Part shown: positions 35,960 through 44,658 of the stretch, piece after piece
Position numbering within the stretch: position 1 is the stretch's first letter
Layout of the letters: every line of letters starts with the position of its first letter
Source of the DNA: DLKC01 sp002478885
Lineage (GTDB): Bacteria; Bacteroidota; Bacteroidia; Chitinophagales; Chitinophagaceae
Reading direction: 5' to 3'
Length of the DNA: 64,000 bases
Assembly: GCA_046329585.1 (NCBI GenBank)
Contig: JAXLUI010000002.1
Coordinates: 992,001-1,056,000 of the forward strand
Made by a program: the position numbers and the translations under genes
Notes under the pieces: model-generated
The model's database searches: none
Seen by the model: only the letters and a program-made list of their open reading frames with translations
Told to the model about the DNA's origin: nothing

Positions 35960-37828
35960 ATGATAAAAATATTACAGCTTGAGGACCTTGAAAGTGACGC
36001 GCTGTTTGTGAAAAGGGCATTGGAGCGACATGCCATAAGATTTGAAATGAAAGTGGTTGATACGAGGCAGGCATTTATTGATGCCCTTGAACATTTCGGC
36101 CCTGATATTATTCTTTCGGATCATACACTGCCGGCCTTTAATTCATTCGAAGCGTTGAATATAGTTAAGCAGAAGGAGCTTGACGTTCCATTCATTTTGG
36201 TGACCGGAAATGTTTCGGAAGAATTTGCCGTGAAGATGATGAAATCGGGTGCTTATGATTACATATTAAAGGACCGCATACAGCGGCTTCCGGCAGCGGT
36301 GATCAATGCGATGGAGAAGCGTGAAATGAAAAGGCTGCAGCAAAAATATATTGACGAAATAATTGAAAGCGAGCGGTTGTTCAAGCAGGCTGAAAGCATT
36401 TCTCATTTTGGTACGTGGAGATACGATCTGATAAAGGGCGTTTCGACATGGTCGGATGAAAATTACCGCATACTTGGTTATGAACCCGGCATGGTAAACC
36501 CTTCTCCCCAAAGCTTTTTGAGATATATCAGGGAAGAAGATGTTGCTGCAGTGGAAGATTTGTTTAAGCATTTTTCCGGGCCTGGCAGAACAGGGAGCAT
36601 GGAGTTTGCCATAAGCAAGCAGGACGAAAGCACGCGCTATATCCGATGCCAGTATGCCACAGAACAAGATGAAGCGGGACGCGATATCGCCCTTACCGGT
36701 TTTAACCAGGATATTACAGAAACCAAACTGGCTGAACAATCGTTGTACCGGTCGAATGCCAACCTGCAAACTATTTTTAATAATACCGACACGGCTTTTA
36801 TTCTTGTTGACCCTGATTTCAGGATACTGTCTTTCAACAGGAAGGCTGGGAATTTTGCACAGGAGCAATTAGGCAAACGGCTTTATGAGGGTGCATATGC
36901 CGTTGGTTATTTCCCGGAAGACAGAGCCGAGAGTATTTTATCGATCATGCATAAAGTATCTGATGGTGAAAAAATAAGTTATGAAATTGATTACCTGCAA
37001 AAAGACAACAGTACCCGCTGGTTTGACATTAAATGGATACCCATAGCCAATATTATGAATAAAAAACTCGGGTTGATACTTTCCATTACAGACATAGGGG
37101 ACCGGAAAAAAGCAGAAGTAGAAAAAGAAAATATTACTACCAACCTGATGCTTCGGAATAAAGACCTGCAGCAGTTTAATTATATCGTTTCACACAATTT
37201 GCGTTCGCACCTGGCAAACATCATGGGGCTACTGGAAGTGTTTAAAAATTCGCAGGACAAGCCGGGATCTGAAGATGGACAAAATATGATTGAGATGCTG
37301 GATCAATCCTGTAAAAAGCTCGACGCCGTTGTTACAGACCTGAACAGTATTCTTGAGATAAGGAATATCTGGAAAGAAAGCCGGGAGAGAGTGAACCTGC
37401 ATACACTGATAGAGGAGATTAAAGCCATTTTATCAATAGACAGCAAACCAACCATAAGTCTTGGCTACGATTTTGCTGAGGCTGATACAGTATTCTGTTT
37501 GAAGAGTTACCTGTACAGTATCTTTTTAAATCTTATTTCAAACAGTATCAAATTCAAAAAGGAGAATGACCAGTTAGTGATTGATATATCAACCAGCAAG
37601 AGCGAGGATCATGTCGTGTTTGAGTTTAAGGACAACGGCAAGGGTATTGATATGAAAAAAAGAGGCGAGCAGGTATTTGGCCTTTATAAAAGATTTCATC
37701 CCGGTACGGAAGGAAAAGGCATGGGCCTGTTTATGATCAAAACACAGGTAGAAACAATGGGAGGAAGCATAATGGTTGAAAGCGAAGTGAATAAGGGTAC
37801 AACATTTTTCATAAGGTTACCGCTGTAA
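35960..37828 (+). CDS. Receiver-PAS-PAS-histidine kinase hybrid
   Basis: 622 residues from ATG 35960 (MIKILQLEDLESDA); the frame is open from 35906, but that part does not resemble a protein. The N-terminal receiver has acceptor Asp54 in ILSDHTLPAFNS and Lys in YILKDR. Two PAS domains follow (about 150-260 and 270-390), then a dimerisation helix with the Bacteroidota-type H-box FNYIVSHNLRSHLANIMGL and an HATPase (NLISNSIKFK, DNGKGIDM, GKGMGLFMIK). With a receiver at the front it can accept phosphate from another kinase or be tuned by it. The soluble architecture suggests a cytosolic relay. It is followed after 18 bp by a related hybrid, so both share an operon. Confidence 0.9.
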   Translation: MIKILQLEDLESDALFVKRALERHAIRFEMKVVDTRQAFIDALEHFGPDIILSDHTLPAFNSFEALNIVKQKELDVPFILVTGNVSEEFAVKMMKSGAYDYILKDRIQRLPAAVINAMEKREMKRLQQKYIDEIIESERLFKQAESISHFGTWRYDLIKGVSTWSDENYRILGYEPGMVNPSPQSFLRYIREEDVAAVEDLFKHFSGPGRTGSMEFAISKQDESTRYIRCQYATEQDEAGRDIALTGFNQDITETKLAEQSLYRSNANLQTIFNNTDTAFILVDPDFRILSFNRKAGNFAQEQLGKRLYEGAYAVGYFPEDRAESILSIMHKVSDGEKISYEIDYLQKDNSTRWFDIKWIPIANIMNKKLGLILSITDIGDRKKAEVEKENITTNLMLRNKDLQQFNYIVSHNLRSHLANIMGLLEVFKNSQDKPGSEDGQNMIEMLDQSCKKLDAVVTDLNSILEIRNIWKESRERVNLHTLIEEIKAILSIDSKPTISLGYDFAEADTVFCLKSYLYSIFLNLISNSIKFKKENDQLVIDISTSKSEDHVVFEFKDNGKGIDMKKRGEQVFGLYKRFHPGTEGKGMGLFMIKTQVETMGGSIMVESEVNKGTTFFIRLPL

Positions 37829-37846
37829 AAAACATCATTTGGCATC

Positions 37847-39298
37847 ATGACAAAAAAGCTAAAAATACTACACCTGGAAGATCTGCCAGGTGATGCAGAA
37901 TTTGTAGATCGCCAACTTAGAAAAAGCGATCTCCGCTTCGACAAAATAGTGGTTGATACAAAAGACGAGTTTATAGAAGCGCTTGACAAGTTTACACCCG
38001 ATATCGTTTTGTCTGACCATTCACTTCCAGCTTTTAATTCGCTGGAAGCGTTAAAGATCATCAGGCAAAAGGGGATTGATATTCCTTTTATACTGATCAC
38101 GGCGACCGTATCCGAAGAATTTGCGGTGCGCATGATGCAGGAAGGCGCTACCGATTACATTTTAAAAGACAGGCTTCAAAGATTACCAAATGCCATTATA
38201 AGCGCCATTGAAAAACAAGACCTCGCCAAGGAACAAAAGAAGATTATAGAAAATGTAATAGCCAATGCCTCTTTGATGAAAGAAGCAGAACGCCTTGCAC
38301 ATTTTGGAAGTTGGGAATACCATGTTGATTCCCGGAGTTTAATATTTTCGGATGAAATGTACAGGATACTGGACTATGACCGAAGCGAGATAACGCCAAC
38401 ACGGTTTGCCTTTCTTAAGAAAGTTCATGTTGATGATCAGCAACTGTTACGGGATACCGTAGAAAAAATTTATGCCGGCAGTGAAAACATACCGGAACTG
38501 GTATTCCGCATATTTGACAATAATAATAGTGTGAAATATTTACATTCCGAGGTATTGATTTTAAAAAGGTCAGATGGTTCTATTTATAAGATTATCGGAT
38601 TTTGCCAGGATATAACGGACGTAAAAAATAAGGAACGGGAATTGATTGCTTCGTCAGAAAATTTGCGTGAGTTGGCCTTACACCTGCAGAATATAAGGGA
38701 GGAAGAACGCAGTTCGATTGCCAGAGAAATTCACGATGCCCTCGGGCAAGAGCTTACTGCCATCAAAATTGATGTGGCATGGCTATTAAAAAAACTGGAT
38801 GATTCGCCTGCCGCACTCAAAGAAAAAGCGAAAGGTGTAATTGAACTACTGAATAGTTCTATTGCGTCGGTCCGGAAAATCGCGACGCAGCTAAGGCCTA
38901 CCCTACTGGACGACCTGGGCCTGAATGCAGCGCTGCAGTGGCAGAGCGAAGAATTTGAAAAAAGAACGGGGATAATTGTACACTTTTCATCAGACTACGA
39001 CTTGAAAGACACAAGGAACAATGCTATCGCCATTTTTCGCATATACCAGGAATCACTCACCAATATCGCGAGGCATGCCGAAGCATCGAGGGTTGATGCT
39101 GTTTTGAAGCACGAAGACAATGCTTTAACCCTTACCATCCATGATAATGGAAAAGGTTTTGATCTTGGGTCGATATCACAAAAAAGGACACTTGGCCTGT
39201 TGGGCATGAAGGAAAGAACAATAATGATGGGTGGCGCCTATAACATAACGAGTAGCCCGGGCAAAGGCACAACGGTTCATATAAGCGTTCCGGTATAA
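37847..39298 (+). CDS. Receiver-PAS-HisKA_3 histidine kinase hybrid
   Basis: 483 residues. The receiver (acceptor Asp57 in VLSDHSLPAFNSLEALKI) is a close relative of that of the preceding gene, indicating duplication. A PAS domain follows (about 150-260), then a NarL-type HisKA_3 with the H-box REIHDALGQELTAIKIDVAW, and an HATPase (IYQESLTNIARHA, DNGKGFDL, LGLLGMKER). The front half resembles the upstream hybrid, while the kinase half is of a different class, so the two share an input type but use different output partners. It ends before a strong terminator at 39376. Confidence 0.9.
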   Translation: MTKKLKILHLEDLPGDAEFVDRQLRKSDLRFDKIVVDTKDEFIEALDKFTPDIVLSDHSLPAFNSLEALKIIRQKGIDIPFILITATVSEEFAVRMMQEGATDYILKDRLQRLPNAIISAIEKQDLAKEQKKIIENVIANASLMKEAERLAHFGSWEYHVDSRSLIFSDEMYRILDYDRSEITPTRFAFLKKVHVDDQQLLRDTVEKIYAGSENIPELVFRIFDNNNSVKYLHSEVLILKRSDGSIYKIIGFCQDITDVKNKERELIASSENLRELALHLQNIREEERSSIAREIHDALGQELTAIKIDVAWLLKKLDDSPAALKEKAKGVIELLNSSIASVRKIATQLRPTLLDDLGLNAALQWQSEEFEKRTGIIVHFSSDYDLKDTRNNAIAIFRIYQESLTNIARHAEASRVDAVLKHEDNALTLTIHDNGKGFDLGSISQKRTLGLLGMKERTIMMGGAYNITSSPGKGTTVHISVPV

Positions 39299-39375
39299 GC
39301 CGATTGAATAATTCGCCCGTAAAGGGGCTAATTAAACGAGATGGGATTGGAAAAAGTGAGCGACCATTGTTAAGC

Positions 39376-39402
39376 AATAAGGCCTGCGATGCAGGCCTTA
39401 TT
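39376..39402. terminator. Strong bidirectional terminator
   Basis: AATAAGGCCTGC (39376-39387) and GCAGGCCTTATT (39391-39402) form a perfect 12-bp stem with a 3-nt loop. It stands between the convergent kinase operon (ends 39298) and the oxidoreductase (ends 39422). Confidence 0.85.
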
Positions 39403-39421
39403 TATATGTTTCGGGCAATGT

Positions 39422-40822
39422 TTATAAAAGCTTCATCGTAACCGGGTCCCAATGAATGATTTTCTTTTGGAAATAACTCTCATTGCACGACAACGCGGGG
39501 GCTGCAGCCCTGAAACCGAAAGTTGCATCCTCTACAACCGGCTTACCGGTTCTTATGGCGTCGAAGAAATTGGTGAAATGATCGAGGTGATCACTGTAAC
39601 CTACGGGCGCTTTAAATATCACATCATCCTTTTTAGGCCGTTGTTTTTGCGCAGCAGTATATTTTGCATCGTATTCTTTCTGCATTTCATCCTGCATGCT
39701 TTTAGAGAAGGTGAACAGCGAATCATAACCACCAAAACCAGGTGCTTCAGGCATCAGACTGTGTTTAATGGTAAGGTTATTTCCCTGCACTTCCATTACA
39801 CCTTCAGAACCTACGAACCTTATAACCTCTTGTCCGCCGGTACCACTGATAAAATTAACCTGGAGTGTTAGTTGAAATGCCGGGTGCTCAGGCGTATCTG
39901 CATACTGCATCACGCCCGCCATTACATCAGGCATATTGCGACCATCTTTCCAATAACTGAACTGGCCGGTGCCATAAATTGATTGCGGGCCTTTTGAACC
40001 GGTGATAAAATGGGTACCGCTCAGCAGGTGAATAAAAAGGTCGCCTGCAACGCCGGTGCCTACTTCTTTAAAAGCGCGCCACCAGAAAAACTTTTTAGAA
40101 TCGTACGCCATCTTCTCAGTTACTTCAATAAACTTATCCCAATCGGTTGTTTCTGCACTGGCATCTTTTGGGATCGTGTATTCCCATGCACCGATAGAAC
40201 TTTGCCGGTCGTAAACCGCATTAACCATATTCAGCTTTCCAATTTCACCAGCCGCCAGCAGTTCCTTTGCCTTGGCAAGGCCGATGCTGCTTACCCGCTG
40301 GCTTCCCACCTGCAATATTTTTCCCGCCTTTTTTTGGGCCTCTATTACTCCGGGGCCTTCGCTTATTTTATATACCATCGGCTTCTCACAATAAACTGCT
40401 TTGCCTTTTGCAAGGGCATCTTTTGTTATGCGGGAATGCCAGCAGTCGGTCGTGGCTACGATAACCGCATCAATATCGCTCTTGTCCAAAAGCTCTTTAT
40501 AATTTCTCGTGGTAAAAAGATCGTTGCCGAATTTTTCTTTTGCATTTACCAGCCTGCCTGTATAGAGATCACAAATACCAGCCAATTCCACCCCCGGTAC
40601 TTTTAATGCGGTGTCGAGGTCGAAATGACCTTGCACACCGTAACCGATCACAGCAAGGCGTATTTTATCCCCGGCCGATATTTTCTTTTCATAAAATAAT
40701 GTCCGCTCCTCTGCTTTTTCCTTAGCAGCCATACTGGTTAAAGGCGCCGCCGCGGCCAGCATACTTGTGGCGCCAATCTGTTGTAAAAACCTTCTGCGCG
40801 ATGATTGGTTTTGTTTTGACAT
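39422..40822 (-). CDS. Tat-exported Gfo/Idh/MocA-family oxidoreductase
   Basis: 466 residues from the start MSKQNQSSRRRFLQQIG; this twin-arginine signal (SRRRFLQ) decides the start over an ATG three codons upstream. The Rossmann motif is VIGYGVQGHFD, and the catalytic/cofactor motif CEKPMVY is intact. The C-terminal domain has a WWRAFKEVGTGVAGDLFIHLL segment. NAD(P)-linked oxidation or reduction of a sugar derivative in the periplasm is the usual role; Tat export fits a protein folded with its nucleotide. It follows the PD40 gene by 31 bp and forms an operon with it. Confidence 0.88.
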   Translation of the reverse strand: MSKQNQSSRRRFLQQIGATSMLAAAAPLTSMAAKEKAEERTLFYEKKISAGDKIRLAVIGYGVQGHFDLDTALKVPGVELAGICDLYTGRLVNAKEKFGNDLFTTRNYKELLDKSDIDAVIVATTDCWHSRITKDALAKGKAVYCEKPMVYKISEGPGVIEAQKKAGKILQVGSQRVSSIGLAKAKELLAAGEIGKLNMVNAVYDRQSSIGAWEYTIPKDASAETTDWDKFIEVTEKMAYDSKKFFWWRAFKEVGTGVAGDLFIHLLSGTHFITGSKGPQSIYGTGQFSYWKDGRNMPDVMAGVMQYADTPEHPAFQLTLQVNFISGTGGQEVIRFVGSEGVMEVQGNNLTIKHSLMPEAPGFGGYDSLFTFSKSMQDEMQKEYDAKYTAAQKQRPKKDDVIFKAPVGYSDHLDHFTNFFDAIRTGKPVVEDATFGFRAAAPALSCNESYFQKKIIHWDPVTMKLL

Positions 40823-40853
40823 ATACTGCATGTTATTTTATTGATTGGTAAAT

Positions 40854-41804
40854 TTATTGAACCGAATAGCTTACAAAAGCAATTTTTTTACTATCGGCGC
40901 TCCATGACGGTACATTGATAGTGCCCTGGCCGCCAAAAAAGACCGGCGTCAGATCTTTTGTCGACTTATCAGACAAATTCATCAACCGCAGCTTAACCTG
41001 CTTGCCGAAGAGGTGACTTTGCCTTTCATTTGTTGTGTAAGCGATATACACAATCCATTTATTATCGGGTGAGGGATGCGCAAACCAGTTGGAGTAATCA
41101 TCAAAAGTAAGCTGCTCCGGTTGACTTCCATCAGTATGCATGCGCCATATTTGCATGTGCCTCGTCCTGTAAGAATTAAAGTAAATGTATTTCCCGTCTG
41201 TTGAATAATCAGGGCCATCATCAAGGCTATCGGTGGAGGTAAGTCTTTTTTCTTCACCACCATTTACACTGATCGTGTAAATATCATAGTTATTGTTACG
41301 CTCTGCACAATAGGCAAGCGTTTTCCCATCCATGCTCCAGCCATGCCAGTAAGATGGAGAATACTGCGTGAGTAATTTTGGCTCTCCGCCTTCGATGGGC
41401 AGTATATATACAGCGGAATGATAAGGCTTATTGCTGGTGTCTTTCCTGTTGTTGCTACTAATGGCGAGCCACTTTTTATCAGGTGAAAAACCGTGGTCGT
41501 TGTTGCACTCTATGGCTGCTCCCGTATTTAACGGCGTAATCGCTTTGGTGGCTAAGTCGAGTTTGTACAACCGGCCGGCCTTATTCATTAAAAGGTATCC
41601 GCCGGGGTGCCAGTTCGGTGCTTCGTAATGTTCGTGAACCGCCAGTACGGTATCTATCTTACCAGATGTAATATCCAGCGTTTGAATATAACTGATGGTA
41701 TCTTTCTTTTGTGCCCCTGCAGTTGTCGCAAGCAACACTGAAAAGCATAGCAGGCTATACCATTTTGCAGTATAAAGCCGGCACGATCCTGTCAAAATTT
41801 TCAT
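40854..41804 (-). CDS. Exported PD40/TolB-type beta-propeller protein
   Basis: 316 residues with a signal peptide (WYSLLCFSVLLATTAGAQ). The body is a WD40-like/PD40 propeller of the TolB type, recognisable from repeats such as HGFSPDKKWLAISS, SWSMDGKTLAYCAE, DYSTDGKYIYFNS, HPSPDNKWIVYIA and SWSADSKKIAFVS. It has no enzymatic motif and probably acts as a binding or scaffold protein. It is the first gene of an operon with the Tat oxidoreductase and has a TATATTTG -7 box 42 bp upstream and a palindromic operator beyond that. Confidence 0.85.
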   Translation of the reverse strand: MKILTGSCRLYTAKWYSLLCFSVLLATTAGAQKKDTISYIQTLDITSGKIDTVLAVHEHYEAPNWHPGGYLLMNKAGRLYKLDLATKAITPLNTGAAIECNNDHGFSPDKKWLAISSNNRKDTSNKPYHSAVYILPIEGGEPKLLTQYSPSYWHGWSMDGKTLAYCAERNNNYDIYTISVNGGEEKRLTSTDSLDDGPDYSTDGKYIYFNSYRTRHMQIWRMHTDGSQPEQLTFDDYSNWFAHPSPDNKWIVYIAYTTNERQSHLFGKQVKLRLMNLSDKSTKDLTPVFFGGQGTINVPSWSADSKKIAFVSYSVQ

Positions 41805-41845
41805 ATTAATGGCGTTGGTTTAAGCAATTGTTACCGGAGCATTTT

Positions 41846-41853
41846 CAAATATA
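41846..41853 (-). promoter_or_regulatory. -7 box of the PD40-oxidoreductase operon
   Basis: TATATTTG on the minus strand fits TAnnTTTG exactly. No TTTG is present at -33; the dyad at 41874-41894 covers that place, which would fit an activator-dependent promoter. Confidence 0.55.
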
Positions 41854-41873
41854 GGTATTGCGGAGAATATTTT

Positions 41874-41894
41874 ATTACGTATTTTTTACGCAAT
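41874..41894. promoter_or_regulatory. Candidate operator ATTRCGT-N7-ACGCAAT, site 1
   Basis: ATTACGT, a 7-bp spacer and ACGCAAT: a 21-bp dyad with one arm mismatch, 70 bp before the PD40 start. The same motif, perfect, occurs at 48832-48852 before the GH3 gene. Confidence 0.5.
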
Positions 41895-42009
41895 AAATAC
41901 ACTCTTTTTGTATTGAACTACTGGCTGGTAATAGTCTTTCCCAGGCAGCCGCAAGTTGAATTTATAAATCGCTTTTGGTACCCGGCTACAGAATATCCAG
42001 CGACTTTTC

Positions 42010-42030
42010 TTGCGTCGCACTCTTGTACTG
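42010..42030. repeat. Palindromic intergenic repeat, copy 12 (left arm)
   Basis: TTGCGTCGCACTCTTGTACT is a nearly exact type A left arm; no right arm follows. Confidence 0.7.
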
Positions 42031-42171
42031 CAAAACTTTCCCGGCAAAGCAGCCGCGATATCATCACTTACAATGGTTATCCAGGTGGCTGTTTGATACA
42101 GGCTTTTTCCATCAACAAAATCAGTCCACGCTTTTCATAAAATATCGCTGAAGGTTCGTATTTTTACCTAG

Positions 42172-42239
42172 TCAGTATTAGCCCCGGTTATCAAGACGCC
42201 GTTGCTATTCAGAAGGTTCCGTTTTCACGGGCCTTTTTT
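42172..42239 (+). ncRNA. Candidate small RNA ending in an intrinsic terminator
   Basis: A plus-strand terminator stands at 42213-42239 with no plus-strand gene before it, and the downstream dehydrogenase has its own promoter beyond it. A TATTTTTA box at 42159-42166 (7 of 8 to TAnnTTTG) would start a transcript near 42172, giving an RNA of about 70 nt. I recognise no known RNA family. It could also be an attenuator leader. Confidence 0.35.
42213..42239 (+). terminator. Intrinsic terminator upstream of the FAD-linked dehydrogenase gene
   Basis: AAGG and CCGT (42213-42222) pair with ACGG and CCTT (42227-42235) across a small internal loop, followed by a T run. Confidence 0.6.
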
Positions 42240-42305
42240 ATTTACCATAACTGTCGCCCCGAACCAACACTTTTGTTTTTGTAAAACCCAACAAAAGAGT
42301 GAGCA

Positions 42306-42335
42306 TTTCAGCCGCCGCCATAAACATTATCTTTG
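42306..42335 (+). promoter_or_regulatory. Bacteroidota promoter of the FAD-linked dehydrogenase gene
   Basis: TTTC at 42306-42309, an 18-bp spacer and TATCTTTG at 42328-42335 (exact TAnnTTTG). The predicted leader is only about 13 nt before the TTG start. A dyad CTTTTGTT/AACAAAAG lies just upstream at 42270-42297. Confidence 0.65.
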
Positions 42336-42353
42336 AAACATAAACTGTAACAA

Positions 42354-43739
42354 TTGGAAAAATTGCCTGTCGTTGAAAGCCTGATCAAAACCCTGGGCGA
42401 GCATAAAGTAATGCGCCGTGAACAGGCATCAGAAAGAATAGCAAATGTTTATGGCAAACCCCGCAAGCTGGATGTAAAGGCATTGCTGTTACCCACCTCG
42501 ACCAACGATGTGGTGCAGCTATTAAAAATCTGCAACGATTACGGGCAGGCGGTTGTGCCGCAGGGCGGCCTTTCGAACGTAGTGAACAGCGCCACCGCAG
42601 GCCGCGACGAAATTGCGGTATCTATGGAGCGAATGAATGCTATTCAGCAGATAGACCGGGTTAATTGCCTTGTGGAAGCAGAGGCCGGCGTTATTCTTGA
42701 GCATTTACATGAAAAGGCAAGAGAAAGCGGGTTTATTTTTCCTTTGGATCTTGGCGCCAAAGGGAGTTGCATGATCGGCGGAAATATTGCCAGCAATGCA
42801 GGCGGCCTACAGGCGGTGCGTTATGGTGTTATGCGTAACCTCGTGCTCGGACTTGAAGTGGTTTTGGCAGACGGAACTGTACTCAATAACATGAACCCGG
42901 TATTAAAAAACAATACCGGCTACGACCTTAAACATTTGTTTATCGGCTCTGAAGGAACGCTGGGCATCATCACCCGCGCCATACTTAAGTTAACGCCTGC
43001 ACCGGCATTTTTTTCCACTGTTTTTATCGCACTTCACAGCTTTGAAAACGCAAGGGAATTGCTTAACACGGCCAGGGTATTTTTTGGAGACAAACTCACT
43101 TCTTTTGAAATTATCTGGCCTCCATTTTACCAGTTGCTTACCAACGAGAGATCAGGCAATAAGAAAGTAATACCCGGCCATAACCCGTTGTATGTGCTGA
43201 TGGAGATCGCGGGTGCAAACAATTCACTCCACACGCAAATGGAAGCCTTTTTAGAAACAGCTTTACACGATCAGCTTATACTGGATGCTGTGTTTGCACA
43301 GCAGCAGGACGACCGTAGACAGTTCTGGCAGATACGCGAAAGAATTGATCACATCCTGGCCGAACACAGCCCTGTTTTTACATTTGATATAAGTCTTGCC
43401 GTTTCTGAAATGGAGCAATACGTGGCAACCGTAGACCGTGAATTGAAACAACATTTTCCCGTCGTGAACAATTATGTATTTGGGCATATGGGCGACGGAA
43501 ACCTTCACTTCATGATCAATTGCGGCGAAGGAAATGAACAGGCGAAAGAGCTTGTGGAAAAAATTTTGTATGCACCGCTGGCATCCATCCCCAGCTCGGT
43601 TTCAGCCGAACATGGAATTGGCATTGATAAGAAAAAATGGCTTGGCTTTTCAAAATCGCAGGAGGAAATAGCCGTTATGAAGTCGATAAAAAAAGTGCTC
43701 GATCCCAACAATATCATGAATCCGGGCAAGATTTTCTAG
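42354..43739 (+). CDS. FAD-linked 2-hydroxyacid dehydrogenase (GlcD/D2HGDH-like)
   Basis: 461-residue flavoprotein. The PCMH-type FAD-binding domain (about 40-220) shows PQGGLSNVVNSA, MIGGNIASNAGGLQAVRYG and GSEGTLGIITRA. The C-terminal FAD_oxidase domain has the metal-site phrases FGHMGDGNLHF and the ending SAEHGIGIDKKKW, then LDPNNIMNPGKIF. Relatives oxidise D-lactate, glycolate or D-2-hydroxyglutarate and pass electrons to quinone or an electron-transfer flavoprotein. The start is TTG at 42354: a stop codon two codons upstream excludes a longer frame and the promoter is 19 bp away; ATG 42411 would cut into the helix before the FAD domain. Confidence 0.88.
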   Translation: MEKLPVVESLIKTLGEHKVMRREQASERIANVYGKPRKLDVKALLLPTSTNDVVQLLKICNDYGQAVVPQGGLSNVVNSATAGRDEIAVSMERMNAIQQIDRVNCLVEAEAGVILEHLHEKARESGFIFPLDLGAKGSCMIGGNIASNAGGLQAVRYGVMRNLVLGLEVVLADGTVLNNMNPVLKNNTGYDLKHLFIGSEGTLGIITRAILKLTPAPAFFSTVFIALHSFENARELLNTARVFFGDKLTSFEIIWPPFYQLLTNERSGNKKVIPGHNPLYVLMEIAGANNSLHTQMEAFLETALHDQLILDAVFAQQQDDRRQFWQIRERIDHILAEHSPVFTFDISLAVSEMEQYVATVDRELKQHFPVVNNYVFGHMGDGNLHFMINCGEGNEQAKELVEKILYAPLASIPSSVSAEHGIGIDKKKWLGFSKSQEEIAVMKSIKKVLDPNNIMNPGKIF

Positions 43740-43757
43740 CGTGAAAAGCTCTATGTG

Positions 43758-43775
43758 TTTTACAGCACTGTAAAA
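43758..43775. terminator. Possible bidirectional terminator dyad
   Basis: TTTTACAG-CA-CTGTAAAA, perfect 8-bp arms, between the convergent dehydrogenase and PepSY genes. Its AT-rich stem is weak for a terminator. Confidence 0.4.
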
Positions 43776-43790
43776 AGATCGCATTAAATA

Positions 43791-44324
43791 TTATTGCAGC
43801 AATAACAGCAACACCGAAGCAATAACTCCGGTGACGGTCAACAACACACCGCGGCTAAAGGCTTTTGTTCCTGGCTTGAACATCCAGAAAGCTGAGATGG
43901 ACATAAAGAAAAGAGCGAAACCAAAAATCGTTGTAAAGTAATGACCAATGTCTTTGCTCGAACTTTTGTGCAGATCGGTAAACGGCTTTATCCATGCATA
44001 CCATTCCCTGCTTGTATAAACTGCCTGGCCTGTTACGCTGTTGTATTTTCCATCTTTAAAGTACAGCGTATCGCCAGCCGTTTTGATCACTTTAAAATCG
44101 CGCAGCCGTAATTGCGGCCCAAGTTGCGCTTCTGACAGGCCGGGCACAAGTCTCTTTTCATTTGTTACTTCGTGTTTAAGAAAATCTGTATCCCGGTAAG
44201 TTTGAACAAGGCCGCTCAAACTATAAATAATTACCAGCCCGGTTATAAAGAAGCCGATCTTATTGTGTAAGTACCGCATATACCAGCGCAAATTTCTTTT
44301 AGAGCTGCCATTAACCTGTTTCAT
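43791..44324 (-). CDS. PepSY-associated membrane protein
   Basis: 177 residues of the PepSY_TM type: a first helix in LHNKIGFFITGLVIIYSLSG, a periplasmic PepSY-like domain (about 45-120, with RDFKVIKTAGDTLYFKDG), and a second helix DIGHYFTTIFGFALFFMSIS followed by a third at the C-terminus (LLTVTGVIASVLLLLL). Related proteins occur in iron-reductase and siderophore-uptake contexts, but this single-repeat form is short and has no such neighbour. A TATGTTTG -7 box lies about 22 bp before the start. Confidence 0.75.
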   Translation of the reverse strand: MKQVNGSSKRNLRWYMRYLHNKIGFFITGLVIIYSLSGLVQTYRDTDFLKHEVTNEKRLVPGLSEAQLGPQLRLRDFKVIKTAGDTLYFKDGKYNSVTGQAVYTSREWYAWIKPFTDLHKSSSKDIGHYFTTIFGFALFFMSISAFWMFKPGTKAFSRGVLLTVTGVIASVLLLLLQ

Positions 44325-44345
44325 TGTATCATTCGTTTAATGGCG

Positions 44346-44353
44346 CAAACATA
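44346..44353 (-). promoter_or_regulatory. -7 box of the PepSY gene
   Basis: TATGTTTG on the minus strand matches TAnnTTTG; no good -33 element is seen. Confidence 0.4.
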
Positions 44354-44475
44354 GCTGACGTACAGAAGCCATTGTTTCGAATGCGGTAAACAATGCAAAC
44401 TTTGCGGCAAGCAGGAGGTTTTCAGCGAAAAGTATTTGCAAAACATGACGATCCCAGCACCCGTTTTTCACGAAA

Positions 44476-44570
44476 GCTTCGTTGCATCGCACACTTGAAC
44501 GTGCGATTAGCTGTCAGCAGCCGCATAATGTTCCGGACGTTGAAGTGAGTGACACAACGAAGAAGCCATG
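44476..44570. repeat. Palindromic intergenic repeat, copy 13 (A/B arms)
   Basis: Left arm CGTTGCATCGCACACTTGAA (from 44480, preceded by GCTT) and right arm TTGAAGTGAGTGACACAACG followed by AAGAAGCCATG to 44570, with about 35 nt between. Confidence 0.75.
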
Positions 44571-44610
44571 CAATACCAAAGCCGGTAAACAAATACTAAA
44601 GCATATCAGC

Positions 44611-44640
44611 AAAAAAGGGCCCTGTAAAGAGCCCTTTTTT
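44611..44640 (-). terminator. Intrinsic terminator of the isomerase gene
   Basis: AAAAAAGGGC (44611-44620) and GCCCTTTTTT (44631-44640) form a perfect 10-bp stem with T runs on both strands, 18 bp after the isomerase stop. Confidence 0.85.
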
Positions 44641-44658
44641 TATTATTTGTTCAACCTG

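Noticed and set aside
40010..40606. 198-codon plus-strand frame
   Set aside because: Antisense to the Tat oxidoreductase, whose motifs are clear.
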